This document shows, one piece after another, positions 15,694 through 24,246 of a DNA stretch of 49,800 bases (its first letter is position 1; the number at the start of each line of letters is the position of its first letter). The position numbers were made by a program, and so were the translations under genes. Source of the DNA: a virus; IMG/VR virus record IMGVR_UViG_3300020172_002285, positions 1 through 49,800 of that record; one strand, given 5' to 3'. Under the pieces are notes generated by a model. The model was not told where the DNA came from and ran no database searches. It saw only the letters and a program-made list of their open reading frames with translations.

Positions 15694-17772
15694 TTAGTCA
15701 TCTTCGGCCAAATCACCACGGGCGAAGATACCGCCCACGAAGTCCAGAACATCCGTTGCCGACCGCTCGTTGTACCCGTATTGCTTGATAAGCCGGGTCT
15801 TGATAGCGTCGATCTTTTCCTGAATGTCCTTATCTACAACTGTCGCTCCACTGACATTCAAGGCACTCAACTTAATGGTGTCCTTAACGTCCTCGAACAG
15901 CTTGGCTTCGAGAGCCTTGCGGAGCTTAGGGTTGCTGTCCCAGCGGAACTGCTTGCCCTTGTGAGCCAAGTCGCCGATGAACGCTGCAATCTGACGCCGG
16001 AAATCTTCACAACCCGTGTCCGGGATTTGAATCTTCTCTTCAATCTGTCGCATCAGTCGCTCATCCGGCTTGCGGTCTTGACCAGTGATCGGGTCTTTCA
16101 TCTTCGACTTATTGATGAAGGCCATCACATTGTCAATGTAATTCGTGCAGAGTCGGATAATTGCGTCTTCGTCGCCCACCAGAGCCTTCTGTACCTCAGC
16201 CTTCAAGATTTCGGTCAGCTTCTTGAGAGCCAAGTCGATGCAGGAGATGTAGCGACCGACCTGTTCCTTGTTGGACAATAGAGAAGAATGTTCCAGGCCA
16301 TCCCGGAGTTCATTCAACACCATGAACATATTCACATAGTCATGGTTATTGGCCAAGCAATTGGAAATCTTATCCTGGAGGTATCGCACGGACACACCGC
16401 CCGACATACCCTCATCAGGATACTTGTCCTTCATTTCCTTGACGGCATCTTCAGTCCAACCAGCCAAGAGCTTGTTGTCATACAGTTCGGCCTTCTCAAC
16501 AAGGCTGATCTTGCCATCCTTGTCATCAGCCAACCGAGTCAACACGCTCCATAGAGCAGCGATCTCCAAAGTGTGAGGAGCAATGTGCTGCTTCACTTTC
16601 CCTGGACCATAATCCTTCTGCAAGATGCGAAGTTCTTCAGACCACTTGAGGGTGTAAGGAACGTCGATCTTGGTGGTACGGTCACGGAACGCTTCCATGT
16701 ACTGATTGCTCTTGAGCTTCTGGAATTCCGGGTCGTTTGTGTGGGCGATGATCGCCTCATCAATACTGACCTGAGAGAACTTCTTCGGCTTGATGCTTTG
16801 CTCTTGCGAAGCACCCAAGAGGTCGTACAAGAACGCAGTATCGAGCTTCAGAGCCTCGATGAACTCGATGATGCCACGGTTTCCGACGCAGAATTCGCCG
16901 TCGAAAGAGAATGCCCGTGGGTCGGAGTCAGAACCGAAGTTGCCGATCTGACGGAAGTTGATGTCACCAGTAAGCTCGGTGCTGTCCTGGTTCTTCTCGT
17001 CCTTCGGCTGGAAGGTTGCGATACCGCAACGATCTGCTTCGCTGTAGACCTTGCGAACAACTCGAATGTGCTTCTCCAGCACTTGCTCCAAGTCGCCGTC
17101 GTACTTCTTGAGGAAGTACGTCATGAACTTCTTGCACAGAGGATTCAACTCATCTGCACAACGAAGTGTGTAGAGGTCTTGCTGCCGTTCTTCTGGAGAG
17201 ATTTCTTCAAGAATACGATTCAACTCATCAACGATGGGCTGACGTACTTCCATAGGAAGTAGCTTGAGAGGTTGCTCGTGCATTGGGCATGGGCATTCTG
17301 CTTCTGTGTAAACACCGTCTACACCTGTTGGCAGATTGACCCACTTGTAACTGTACCAAGCACCGGCATCTGTGCGGGAGAACTTCTCCATGCTTCGCTT
17401 GAGCAAGCGACACAGTGTTGACTTCGAGCTACCGACCGGGCCGTGTAGCAAGAGAATACGGCGTTCTGTGCCGTAGCCACCAGCGGCTCCCTTGATGAAC
17501 TTAACCAGAGCGTCCTTCATTGGTGCCAGACCAATGATTGGATAATCCGGGTCATCGAAGAAGACATAGTTTGTGTATGTCTTCCGGTACTCCTCAATCG
17601 TACCATGACCCTTTTCCATAATCATGTCGTAAAGCGTTTGCCAAGCATTGCGAAGCAGATACGGCTGCTTGTAGCAAAGCTCCAGGTATTCATCGAATGT
17701 CATTTCAGCGTGCAACGCACGGAACTGATTTCGATTAAAATTGCCAATTACTTTCTTCAGGGTTGTTGTCAT
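15694..17772 (-). CDS. prkA: PrkA-type AAA+ serine protein kinase/protease
   Basis: 692 residues from the ATG at 17772, which has GGAGG five bases upstream; the longer reading frame lacks such a site. The PrkA AAA+ domain has Walker A GPVGSSKST at residues 111-119, the conserved ECPCPMHEQPLKLLP segment, and the C-terminal PrkA kinase-like domain. Length is slightly above host PrkA (~640). PrkA/YeaG has been described both as a serine kinase and, in Bacillus, as an ATP-dependent protease. Here it heads an operon of DUF444, spoVR and a ClpP-like gene, which fits a proteolytic or stress-response module. It acts in the cytoplasm. Confidence 0.95.
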   Translation of the reverse strand: MTTTLKKVIGNFNRNQFRALHAEMTFDEYLELCYKQPYLLRNAWQTLYDMIMEKGHGTIEEYRKTYTNYVFFDDPDYPIIGLAPMKDALVKFIKGAAGGYGTERRILLLHGPVGSSKSTLCRLLKRSMEKFSRTDAGAWYSYKWVNLPTGVDGVYTEAECPCPMHEQPLKLLPMEVRQPIVDELNRILEEISPEERQQDLYTLRCADELNPLCKKFMTYFLKKYDGDLEQVLEKHIRVVRKVYSEADRCGIATFQPKDEKNQDSTELTGDINFRQIGNFGSDSDPRAFSFDGEFCVGNRGIIEFIEALKLDTAFLYDLLGASQEQSIKPKKFSQVSIDEAIIAHTNDPEFQKLKSNQYMEAFRDRTTKIDVPYTLKWSEELRILQKDYGPGKVKQHIAPHTLEIAALWSVLTRLADDKDGKISLVEKAELYDNKLLAGWTEDAVKEMKDKYPDEGMSGGVSVRYLQDKISNCLANNHDYVNMFMVLNELRDGLEHSSLLSNKEQVGRYISCIDLALKKLTEILKAEVQKALVGDEDAIIRLCTNYIDNVMAFINKSKMKDPITGQDRKPDERLMRQIEEKIQIPDTGCEDFRRQIAAFIGDLAHKGKQFRWDSNPKLRKALEAKLFEDVKDTIKLSALNVSGATVVDKDIQEKIDAIKTRLIKQYGYNERSATDVLDFVGGIFARGDLAEDD

Positions 17773-17920
17773 TTTTCCTCCAAGGAGCGTATATCCGGTA
17801 CGAGCAAGATGGAATATAGCCGCTGAATATTTGTCGTTCAAGACCCAAAATAAGAATCCCGAAAAATATTCAAGATATTCGGCGGGGGTCTTCTTGGATT
17901 ATAAGAGAGGATATGACAAA

Positions 17921-17954
17921 GAAAAAGTCCAGGAGGTTAATCCTGGACTTTTTC
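17921..17954 (-). terminator. Bidirectional intrinsic terminator
   Basis: A perfect 14-bp stem GAAAAAGTCCAGGA / TCCTGGACTTTTTC with a 6-base loop and T-runs on both strands. It ends the fmdB-like transcript upstream of prkA. Confidence 0.93.
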
Positions 17955-17959
17955 TTTAT

Positions 17960-18295
17960 TTATTTCACTTCGCCCCACGCATCATTATTCTCAAGATCGT
18001 TTATTGGGTTGTATGGTTCGGCACTGCCGCCATGCTCCTCTGCTGCTTGTCTTTCAGCAATAACCTTGGGTAAATTATGGTGAAAACGATAGTCGTGGCC
18101 TGAAGAATCACTATTCCAGCGATCAGTGCCTTCAGGATTGGAAAACATAAAGTTGCAAGCTGAAACCAGCTTTTCTTTGCGTTTACATCCACAATGAGGA
18201 CACTGAACTCCTTTGTACTTGTTCGTTTCGTCATAAGGGGTGAATTCTTCGTACACCTTCTTGCACTTCTTGCATTCAAAATCGTAGCGTGGCAT
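17960..18295 (-). CDS. FmdB-family zinc ribbon protein
   Basis: 111 residues. The N-terminal ~45 residues are a FmdB/CxxC zinc ribbon: MPRYDFECKKCKKVYEEF, then CPHCG, giving two CxxC pairs for one zinc. The C-terminal half is polar (RWNSDSSGHDYRFHHNLPKV). FmdB-type proteins are small regulators or nucleic-acid-binding proteins of uncertain function and are common in phages. Its ATG overlaps the stop of the 99-residue gene (TAATG), so the two are coupled. Confidence 0.88.
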   Translation of the reverse strand: MPRYDFECKKCKKVYEEFTPYDETNKYKGVQCPHCGCKRKEKLVSACNFMFSNPEGTDRWNSDSSGHDYRFHHNLPKVIAERQAAEEHGGSAEPYNPINDLENNDAWGEVK

Positions 18296-18594
18296 TATTC
18301 TTCCTCTAGCTTTCTAAGCTGTTTGTAGGTGTCGTCAATCATTTTTAACTTAGTAGTATGTCGGCAAAACCACCACCAAATTGACTTTTCGCAAGTGCGA
18401 ATAGCTGTTCTGAGAATGCGATGATTCAAGTCACGATGGACAAAACGAATTTGCAATTGCTGAATTGCCCGTTCTTCTTCCATGATGGCCTTGTATTGCT
18501 CGTCGCTGAGGTCGCCTTCGCCTTGTTCTTCACTGAAAAATTTGTCAACGTCCTCACGATATTCGTCGTTGTCGTCGTAATTGAACCTTCTCAT
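18295..18594 (-). CDS. Small acidic/helical protein
   Basis: 99 residues; AGGGG lies ten bases before the ATG. The N-terminal ~40 residues are acidic (DDNDEYREDVDKFFSEEQ), followed by an amphipathic, Arg- and Trp-rich helical part (RTCEKSIWWWFCRHTTKLK). It overlaps the zinc-ribbon gene by TAATG. No family recognised. Confidence 0.72.
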   Translation of the reverse strand: MRRFNYDDNDEYREDVDKFFSEEQGEGDLSDEQYKAIMEEERAIQQLQIRFVHRDLNHRILRTAIRTCEKSIWWWFCRHTTKLKMIDDTYKQLRKLEEE

Positions 18595-18595
18595 G

Positions 18596-19177
18596 TTATC
18601 CCCTTGATACGGTTAAAAATAAAGGAGTTGCTGCGCTCCAAAGTCGCCCAATCCTTGATTCGTTAGCCGTTAAATCGCCTTGGCTGTACTTAACACCAAA
18701 CAAGAAGGGGCAACTCATCTTATTTATCCAGGAGGATGTAACAAACTTGCCCCAGCCACTTGAATATGTAACGAAAGGACATGAGCGAGCCTCTTTGCAA
18801 TCGCAAGATAGCTCCGCATCTAGCCGTCTTACTTCAGAGAGTGATTCTGGTGAAAATCCTGCTTCATCAAAGTCCCTTACACAGATGGAATCTGGAGATA
18901 CCACCAATAAAGGTTTAGAAACACCATAATCGAGAGCGGCTTGAATCTGGCCTGCGTCGTCGGTTTCTTTGTGAAGAATAAAAGGGATTTTGCATTTACG
19001 GGTCCAAACGAACAGATCGTGCTTCATCAACCTGCGATGTGAGGCGACGAAAACCTTAGCATCGGGCAAATTCTTGGTTAGTGAATACCAACACAAAAAA
19101 GACATCCAATTATGATGCGGTAGATAATCGCAAGCGATCAAAATGTTCAGACCGTCTCCGGTCGATGATATTGTCAT
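18596..19177 (-). CDS. Unknown protein, glycosyltransferase-like region
   Basis: 193 residues. It has an alpha/beta start (LNILIACDYLPHHNWMSFLCW) and a middle with PLLVVSPDSICVRDFDEAG, where the aspartates sit as in a GT-A sugar-nucleotide site, but the DxD is not clear. It is one of several sugar-related genes on this strand. The ribosome binding site is weak, so the start could be internal. Low certainty for the function. Confidence 0.55.
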   Translation of the reverse strand: MTISSTGDGLNILIACDYLPHHNWMSFLCWYSLTKNLPDAKVFVASHRRLMKHDLFVWTRKCKIPFILHKETDDAGQIQAALDYGVSKPLLVVSPDSICVRDFDEAGFSPESLSEVRRLDAELSCDCKEARSCPFVTYSSGWGKFVTSSWINKMSCPFLFGVKYSQGDLTANESRIGRLWSAATPLFLTVSRG

Positions 19178-19189
19178 GCCATAAGAGAG

Positions 19190-19405
19190 TTAGTGACTCA
19201 CACGCTTCATCACAATCCCGCTAACTGGTTTACCATTTCTTGGGACGGGATGAACTGTATTGACATTCAAGCCAGTAAAAGTGGGCTTGGCAGGTTTGGC
19301 TGGGTTCACGACGCTAAACATCTTACCGGGCGAATGGCCCGTACCCATGCCGTACAGCTTTACTCGCTTCTCTTGTTCGTCCAGATATTGAAGGAATGTC
19401 ATCAT
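19190..19405 (-). CDS. Small protein with capsid-targeting-like N-terminus
   Basis: 71 residues. The start MMTFLQYLDEQEK fits the F-x-x-Y/F-L-x-E pattern seen at 5719, 6124, 19460 and 24247. The rest is basic and Pro/Gly-rich (NPAKPAKPTFTGLNVN), probably unstructured. The gene lies back to back with another protein carrying the same kind of start. Likely an internal head protein by analogy; no domain recognised. Confidence 0.65.
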   Translation of the reverse strand: MMTFLQYLDEQEKRVKLYGMGTGHSPGKMFSVVNPAKPAKPTFTGLNVNTVHPVPRNGKPVSGIVMKRVSH

Positions 19406-19459
19406 ACTACACTATCTATGATGTTCAGCCAAAATTGACGCTGAGGAGTAAATAGAAAC

Positions 19460-19732
19460 ATGAAGACATTCAAAGAATTCGCAGCAGGGCGAGGCTGGTC
19501 GTTTGACGAATCTGCCCCAGCCATTAGCAACAAAATTGCTGATGTAGGTAATATGGTTGCCAAAAAAAACCCTAAAGTGCTTCCTGGCCTAACCCCTGTG
19601 CCAGTCATCAAACAAGCACTAACGCAAGATGCCAACGTAGAAAAGCTGGTTCAAAAAGACCCAACTGCCGCTGGTGCTGTAGGTGCTTACCTCGGTGGAC
19701 CTGATGCTGCAAAACAACTTGGCGCACGCTAA
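19460..19732 (+). CDS. Small protein with capsid-targeting-like N-terminus
   Basis: 90 residues. The start MKTFKEFAAGRGW is close to the T4 internal-protein leader MKTYQEFIAEA (recalled, not searched). The rest is small-residue-rich and ends in a Gly/Ala segment (AAGAVGAYLGGPDAAKQ). GGAG lies 11 bases before the ATG. Its stop overlaps the opposing HNH gene by 4 bases. Likely packaged in the head, if the motif works as in T4. Confidence 0.68.
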   Translation: MKTFKEFAAGRGWSFDESAPAISNKIADVGNMVAKKNPKVLPGLTPVPVIKQALTQDANVEKLVQKDPTAAGAVGAYLGGPDAAKQLGAR

Positions 19733-20007
19733 GACCATTTTTCCTCATCGCCGATCCAATGATGAAGCAGCCACTTGCCAGTGGTAGAAAAATACTTACG
19801 GTCAATGCGTATCAGTCCGGCATGAATTTTACGATGACACAAACTACATACGGTGATGGTATTGAAGTCTGTGTATTTGCCGCCTTGTGATCCTTCGACG
19901 ATACGGTGAACGTCTAAGAGATCATAAGTATCGCATGGGCAAAAGTAGCACTTGCCGTCGCAACGCTTCTTCGCAATCTTGTTTATCGTCTGTTTTCGCC
20001 GTGCCAT
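19729..20007 (-). CDS. HNH endonuclease
   Basis: 92 residues with GGAGG before the ATG. A single zinc-stabilised HNH domain is complete: CYFCPC, LLDVHRIVEGSQGG, FNTITVCSLCHRKIHAG. It lacks a specificity domain, so it may be a free-standing homing endonuclease or a packaging-associated HNH. It sits alone between two plus-strand genes. Confidence 0.88.
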   Translation of the reverse strand: MARRKQTINKIAKKRCDGKCYFCPCDTYDLLDVHRIVEGSQGGKYTDFNTITVCSLCHRKIHAGLIRIDRKYFSTTGKWLLHHWIGDEEKWS

Positions 20008-20064
20008 ATTTCCTCCACAGAATAATATCTACTGGAGGATAAACATCAACTTAGGAGTATTACC

Positions 20065-20256
20065 ATGAAATGTGAATCTTGTGATTGTGGATGCGATTGT
20101 TGCAAAAATGCCTGCTGTGATGGCAAGTGTTGTGACAAATGCAAATGCGGCGTCAGATGTGCCTGCGGTGCCGAAGGCTGTAATTGCCTTGAGTGCAATT
20201 GTGGTCCAGACAAAAAGTGCTGCGAAGCCTGCACCTGTTCAAAGTGCGTTAAGTAA
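20065..20256 (+). CDS. Metallothionein-like Cys-rich protein
   Basis: 63 residues with 23 cysteines in C-x-C, C-C and C-x-x-C arrangements (CDCGCDCCKN, CCDGKCCDKCKC, CNCLECNCGPDKKCC) and no aromatic residues apart from none in the core. TAGGAG lies seven bases before the ATG, which supports translation. The pattern is that of a metallothionein: it would bind several Zn, Cu or Cd ions in the cytoplasm or the virion. The antisense frame is only a shadow. Its 3' end overlaps the opposing hldE gene by 8 bases, and its terminator lies within hldE. Confidence 0.83.
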   Translation: MKCESCDCGCDCCKNACCDGKCCDKCKCGVRCACGAEGCNCLECNCGPDKKCCEACTCSKCVK

Positions 20257-21706
20257 CTTCTGGATTGCACTTACTCGGCCAATCGTCTTTTGTTAAAGGC
20301 TCAGATTCAATCTGGGCCTTTATTTTTTTGAATATATTCGTCGTGGATAAACCACCGACCATTGGAACTGTCACCACTTCGTTCACTATTCCATAGCCAA
20401 CAATATCTTCTTTTTTATATTCGCCACCCTTTACCAATACATCTGGCTTGATTCGATTGATAATTTCAAGTGGCGTATTTTCACTAAATGGAATGACGAA
20501 ATCTACAAATTCCAATCCGGCCAAAAGAGCCATGCGATCATCCAGAGAAACAAAAGGTCTTCCAGGCTTGAGCTTTGCAACACTTTCATCGGTGTTTACA
20601 GCAACAACCAACTTATCGCCAAGACTCCGTGCATATCGCAACGTCTCTAAATGCCCAGCATGAAGAATATCGAAGCAGCCATTTGTAAAAACCAACTTAT
20701 ATTTTCTGTTTTGGAATATCAACTCTGGATGCGTGTCGATAATCTTGTTGGCAGTTGGATCAAACGTATAAAGAATATCAGTTCTGGAAAGCGGCTTATT
20801 GTGTCTGTTCTTGACGTATAACGACCCAGCACGCCACGCAATTTCCGCAGCCTCACGAATTTTCATTCGATAGCCCAGAGACATTGCCAAAAATGCCGTA
20901 AAGCAATCGCCAGCACCGATAACCGACTCGGCTGGAGGAAGTGGTTGAGTTGGCCGAACCTCATAAATGCCATCTCGGTCAAAAACTGTGACGCCCTGCC
21001 CCGCCTGTGTGATGATGACAGCTTCGCAGCCAAGCCTATTCAACAAGTAGACTCCTGACTCGTTAACAGTGCTGCATCCTGATAGTGACAAAGCCTCTTG
21101 CTTGTTAGGCTTGAAAACAGTGCATCCCCGCCAACGATCCAGATCACCAGATTTAGGGTCAACAATTGAGATAGGACATTCGGGAATCAACAGGTCAGTA
21201 TATTTGGAGAATACACCTTTGTCGTAATCTGAAAAAATCAGTACGTCAAAATGTTCAGCCATCTGCTGTGCTTTTTCATATAGCTCAAAACACTTCTTGT
21301 CCAAATCGGACCCCAACCCATAATGGTGTTCTTCTACATCCCACCTGTAAGTAGGAAAATCATCACTATAGAACCTGCGTTTCCTTGGAATACGGGTGGA
21401 TATATTTACACACATCGCTGTATTGACTCCCTTTAACCGCAGCGAAGTATCTGCTGACGTGTCAGTAAAGGAAATCAAATTGACATTGGCATTAAAGTTT
21501 TTGAATTGATAAACGACGTTAGCAGCACCGCCTGGAAAGTTTTCAGACTCATCGGTGTCGGAGTGCATAACGGGAATGGGAAATTCCGGGGAAATCTTCT
21601 TGACTCGTACATTGAAATACTCGTCAAGCATTGCGTCCCCAATGACGCCAACTTTCACTGCCGGGCTGATTGCCTCTAACTTCAAGAATTTTTCTAATAT
21701 GCTCAT
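20249..21706 (-). CDS. hldE: Bifunctional heptose-7-phosphate kinase / heptose-1-phosphate adenylyltransferase
   Basis: 485 residues, the full HldE/RfaE length. The N-terminal ~320 residues are a PfkB-type kinase (VGVIGDAMLDEY start, GAGDCFTAF catalytic motif). The C-terminal ~150 residues are a nucleotidyltransferase with TNGCFDILHAGHLE (HxGH). It makes ADP-activated heptose precursors for lipopolysaccharide. AGGAG precedes the ATG. Together with the GT9-like genes at 7296 and 46223, this suggests the phage makes or changes heptose-containing glycans, or ADP-heptose signalling sugars. GmhA and GmhB are not in the window. Confidence 0.94.
   Translation of the reverse strand: MSILEKFLKLEAISPAVKVGVIGDAMLDEYFNVRVKKISPEFPIPVMHSDTDESENFPGGAANVVYQFKNFNANVNLISFTDTSADTSLRLKGVNTAMCVNISTRIPRKRRFYSDDFPTYRWDVEEHHYGLGSDLDKKCFELYEKAQQMAEHFDVLIFSDYDKGVFSKYTDLLIPECPISIVDPKSGDLDRWRGCTVFKPNKQEALSLSGCSTVNESGVYLLNRLGCEAVIITQAGQGVTVFDRDGIYEVRPTQPLPPAESVIGAGDCFTAFLAMSLGYRMKIREAAEIAWRAGSLYVKNRHNKPLSRTDILYTFDPTANKIIDTHPELIFQNRKYKLVFTNGCFDILHAGHLETLRYARSLGDKLVVAVNTDESVAKLKPGRPFVSLDDRMALLAGLEFVDFVIPFSENTPLEIINRIKPDVLVKGGEYKKEDIVGYGIVNEVVTVPMVGGLSTTNIFKKIKAQIESEPLTKDDWPSKCNPEVT
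20295..20321 (+). terminator. Intrinsic terminator of metallothionein-like gene
   Basis: An 11-bp stem AAAGGCTCAGA / TCTGGGCCTTT with one T-G pair and a 5-base loop, then ATTTTTTTG on the plus strand. It lies entirely inside the 3' end of hldE on the other strand. Confidence 0.85.
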
Positions 21707-21748
21707 GGTGTTCTCCTATCGGCATAAACGAGTATGCCAAAAGAAAAA

Positions 21749-21775
21749 CGCCCATGACCAACAAGGTCACGGGCG
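21749..21775 (-). terminator. Intrinsic terminator after thyX
   Basis: An 11-bp stem CGCCCATGACC / GGTCACGGGCG with one mismatch, then TTTTTCTTTT on the minus strand. It separates thyX from hldE. Confidence 0.88.
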
Positions 21776-21823
21776 TTTGACAAGGAGAAACACACAAAAC
21801 TCCCTATCCGCTTGTATTATAGA

Positions 21824-22705
21824 TTACTTCGGGAGAACCGTCAGACCGAAGAGTTTTGCCTTCTCAGCCCACTCCGCTTGCTCCCGGCTATTGTCGGATT
21901 CCAATGGCGGGGCATGGCCTTCGACATTCCATCCAACGTATCGCTGAAGGGCTTCAATCTCCAGCCTAGTCAACTTGATGGCTCCACGATGATCGTGGTA
22001 ATCATTCCAGGCTTCTACGGCCACTGGAACAATAGGCTCGATCAACTTGAGCATCGCATCAGCGAAGACCCTGATCTCCATCTGGGCGTGCTTGTCGCAT
22101 CGTAAACCAAGGAAGTGAAATAGATTGTGGAGATCAATTTTCCAATACCACTCGGTATAGTTGTTGACCGGCAATATCATACGAGACTGCTCACGAGCCA
22201 CACCCTTTTCAATGTACTCTTGATAAGTGGCGTATGCCTTGTCACAGGTTTCATTGAGAACGTCCAGAAAGCCCTGGGCATCCATCGTGGACATCTGCTG
22301 ATCGCCGCCCTGTTTGTTCGTCTTGGACTGCTGACGAATATTATCAATGTCAGGGATATAAAACTCATCCTTCATGACCGAATATCGACCGCTGTATTCG
22401 TTCACGTTAGCAGTGCGGTGACGAATCCATTGTCTCGCCACAAAGATTGGCATCTTGCAATGGAACTTGAATTCCACCATCTCAAACGGAGTCGTGTGAG
22501 TGTGCCGAAGCAAGTATCGAATCAATCCACGATCTTCGCTGACGGATTTGGTTCCGTCGCCATAGGAGACTCTGGCCGCTTGAACGATAGCATAGTCGGC
22601 AGTTGTGCCGGGAACCAGCCTTGGCATGGCGTCCACAAGTTTAACAAAGCCTTTGTCCAGGCAATTGATCTGGAGCGTGTCCAGATTAGTCAGTACGTCG
22701 TGCAT
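21824..22705 (-). CDS. thyX: Flavin-dependent thymidylate synthase ThyX
   Basis: 293 residues. The signature RHRTANVNEYSGRYS is complete (RHR-x7-S) and supported by SRMILPVNNYTEWYWKID and FLGLRCDKHAQMEIR. ThyX methylates dUMP to dTMP using FAD, NADPH and methylene-tetrahydrofolate, and phages often carry it to raise dTTP for replication. It fits the dNMP kinase at 26608. The upstream HNH gene ends two bases before its start. Confidence 0.96.
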   Translation of the reverse strand: MHDVLTNLDTLQINCLDKGFVKLVDAMPRLVPGTTADYAIVQAARVSYGDGTKSVSEDRGLIRYLLRHTHTTPFEMVEFKFHCKMPIFVARQWIRHRTANVNEYSGRYSVMKDEFYIPDIDNIRQQSKTNKQGGDQQMSTMDAQGFLDVLNETCDKAYATYQEYIEKGVAREQSRMILPVNNYTEWYWKIDLHNLFHFLGLRCDKHAQMEIRVFADAMLKLIEPIVPVAVEAWNDYHDHRGAIKLTRLEIEALQRYVGWNVEGHAPPLESDNSREQAEWAEKAKLFGLTVLPK

Positions 22706-22706
22706 G

Positions 22707-23237
22707 TTATGCTTTCTCTGTTTTTAGACTGTGTTTAATCGACTCTACAGTGTTGGCTCGACCATTTTTCCATCCAGCCGCATTAGAATACGCTTCGTGA
22801 ACAATTTTGCGAATCTTCTTTGGACCCATTTTTTTGAACCATTTGTCGATCTCATCTTCGGTTTTCAATTTGCGTAATTCATTGTACAAACCCATCGCCC
22901 AATTCGCCAAATTGGTAATCTGACTATCCCTGTTCACAAGCCAACTCTCTTGGACATCCCTGGGCAAACCATCTGGTTGCTCGTCGTGGCAAACATCACA
23001 TAGTAGAAAAAAGTTATCTGGAGTGTCAGTCCCGCCGTGACATCTTGCAATCACATGCGCTCTTACGCAGCATGAATCTCCAACTGAACCACAGGCCCAA
23101 CACGTTTTTGTCAATCGCTCTAACTCTGCTTTAGAATTAGATGAAAATCCATAAAAATCTAAATTAGGAAGCGTTTTCAGCAAATCTAAATTTGCCAAAA
23201 CTATATCCGCATGTTTTGTTTTATTTGTTTTAGCCAT
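22707..23237 (-). CDS. HNH endonuclease with C-terminal extension
   Basis: 176 residues from the ATG at 23237 (the ATG three bases earlier is also possible; GGGGA lies upstream). The HNH core is CWACG, RAHVIARCHGGTDTPDNFFLLC and CDVCHDEQPDG. A ~75-residue helical C-terminus (KIRKIVHEAYSNAAGW) may bind DNA. It is noticeably AT-rich by eye compared with thyX, suggesting a mobile homing-type gene next to it. Confidence 0.85.
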   Translation of the reverse strand: MAKTNKTKHADIVLANLDLLKTLPNLDFYGFSSNSKAELERLTKTCWACGSVGDSCCVRAHVIARCHGGTDTPDNFFLLCDVCHDEQPDGLPRDVQESWLVNRDSQITNLANWAMGLYNELRKLKTEDEIDKWFKKMGPKKIRKIVHEAYSNAAGWKNGRANTVESIKHSLKTEKA

Positions 23238-23246
23238 CATTTTCCC

Positions 23247-23465
23247 CTAGCTGATTATGGCAATGTCTTTTTCAATTTTGATGTCTGTGCAAAACCCTTG
23301 CACGACACCTTTGGGTTGCGTGCGATTAGTTTTAGTATTGGTAGGAACCAAACACCGAATGTCTTTTACAAAATAGCATTTCTTCCTGAAATGAACAGAC
23401 CAAGTGACTTGACCAGTTTTCTTGGTCATTGGTTTGTTGAAATGAAAAAAGAATCGGTATGGCAC
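23247..23465 (-). CDS. Small conserved-looking protein
   Basis: 72 residues from a GTG at 23465 that overlaps the upstream stop (TAATGTG). An internal ATG would give a shorter form. The sequence is beta-rich (GQVTWSVHFRKKCYFVKDI, then GVVQGFCTDIKI) and looks like a real small protein, possibly nucleic-acid-binding. No family recognised. Confidence 0.55.
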   Translation of the reverse strand: MPYRFFFHFNKPMTKKTGQVTWSVHFRKKCYFVKDIRCLVPTNTKTNRTQPKGVVQGFCTDIKIEKDIAIIS

Positions 23466-23466
23466 A

Positions 23467-24048
23467 TTAAGCCCTGGCAAGTATTTTGCGAAATCTCTTG
23501 ATTCGTTCGAGCTTAGAAACCTGCGGCAAATGATGGATGAAAGAAAAGCTGAAATACTCTTCCGAATTGAATTCGACGGCTGGTATTTCTTTGATCTTTT
23601 CTTCTGGATAAACCCTTAGTTCCAACAAGTGGATAAAGGCTCGTTGTTCCCACCAGCCATCGTTGATGAACTGGTCTTGGTGCCACGCACAGTTGAGGAA
23701 ATCTTTGTTCAATTCTGTGTTCCGCATCATGAACACGCCACTATTCAGTGCAGCCCAATTGCAGGCAAAATAGAAGTCCTTGCCATCCTCAACAATGTCT
23801 TCCAGCTTGATTTTATTATTGACAACTATTGCGTCGGTGTCAATCCAAAGTACGAAGTCCACGCCGGTTTCAAATGCCTTCAGGACTTCTTTGATCTTAT
23901 ACCAAGCTGCTGGCCGTTCTTTGTCAACGATTCGGTTGACGTAGCATTCGTAGCCGTGCAGTTCGCAGTATGAAATGATGGTTGGACTGGTGAGTTCCTG
24001 GAGGTCGGCGTAACCTTCGTCACAAGCCGTGACCACTGCAAACTTCAT
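23467..24048 (-). CDS. GT34-like (GMA12/MNN10 fold) glycosyltransferase
   Basis: 193 residues from the ATG at 24048 with GGAG six bases upstream. It begins KFAVVTACDEGYADLQ, and the DxD motif is in FVLWIDTDAIVVNN; CNWAALNSGVFMMRNT is typical of GT-A galactosyl/mannosyl transferases. Shorter than eukaryotic members (~300+). It probably uses a nucleotide sugar with Mn2+. One of several glycan genes here; acceptor unknown. Confidence 0.78.
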   Translation of the reverse strand: MKFAVVTACDEGYADLQELTSPTIISYCELHGYECYVNRIVDKERPAAWYKIKEVLKAFETGVDFVLWIDTDAIVVNNKIKLEDIVEDGKDFYFACNWAALNSGVFMMRNTELNKDFLNCAWHQDQFINDGWWEQRAFIHLLELRVYPEEKIKEIPAVEFNSEEYFSFSFIHHLPQVSKLERIKRFRKILARA

Positions 24049-24066
24049 ATCCATCTCCAAATGAAA

Positions 24067-24087
24067 ACAGCCCCCGTAGGAGGCTGT
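24067..24087 (-). terminator. Probable intrinsic terminator
   Basis: ACAGCC / GGCTGT with extra pairs in the loop region, then TTTTC on the minus strand. It follows the 24247-24429 gene after an unexplained gap. Confidence 0.55.
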
Positions 24088-24246
24088 AAGTGTTTTTCTG
24101 GTAATCTCCTCGAAGCCATCGACTTACTGTGTAGACTTCATTCGGCGTTCCAGGGGCCGCTGGTGGTGTGTCACCAAGTTAGATAACTGAACCGCCGATT
24201 TCTGCTCTGCATATTATCGAATCGAGACAGCATCATACCCGAACCA
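24088..24246. other. Gap without a supported gene
   Basis: About 160 bases. A 21-codon minus-strand frame without a ribosome binding site and a weak TGGTG/CACCA hairpin are the only structures seen. The role is unclear. Confidence 0.4.

Noticed and set aside
20046-20270. Gln/His/Ser-rich minus-strand frame
   Set aside because: Antisense of the Cys-rich metallothionein-like gene, which has the good ribosome binding site.
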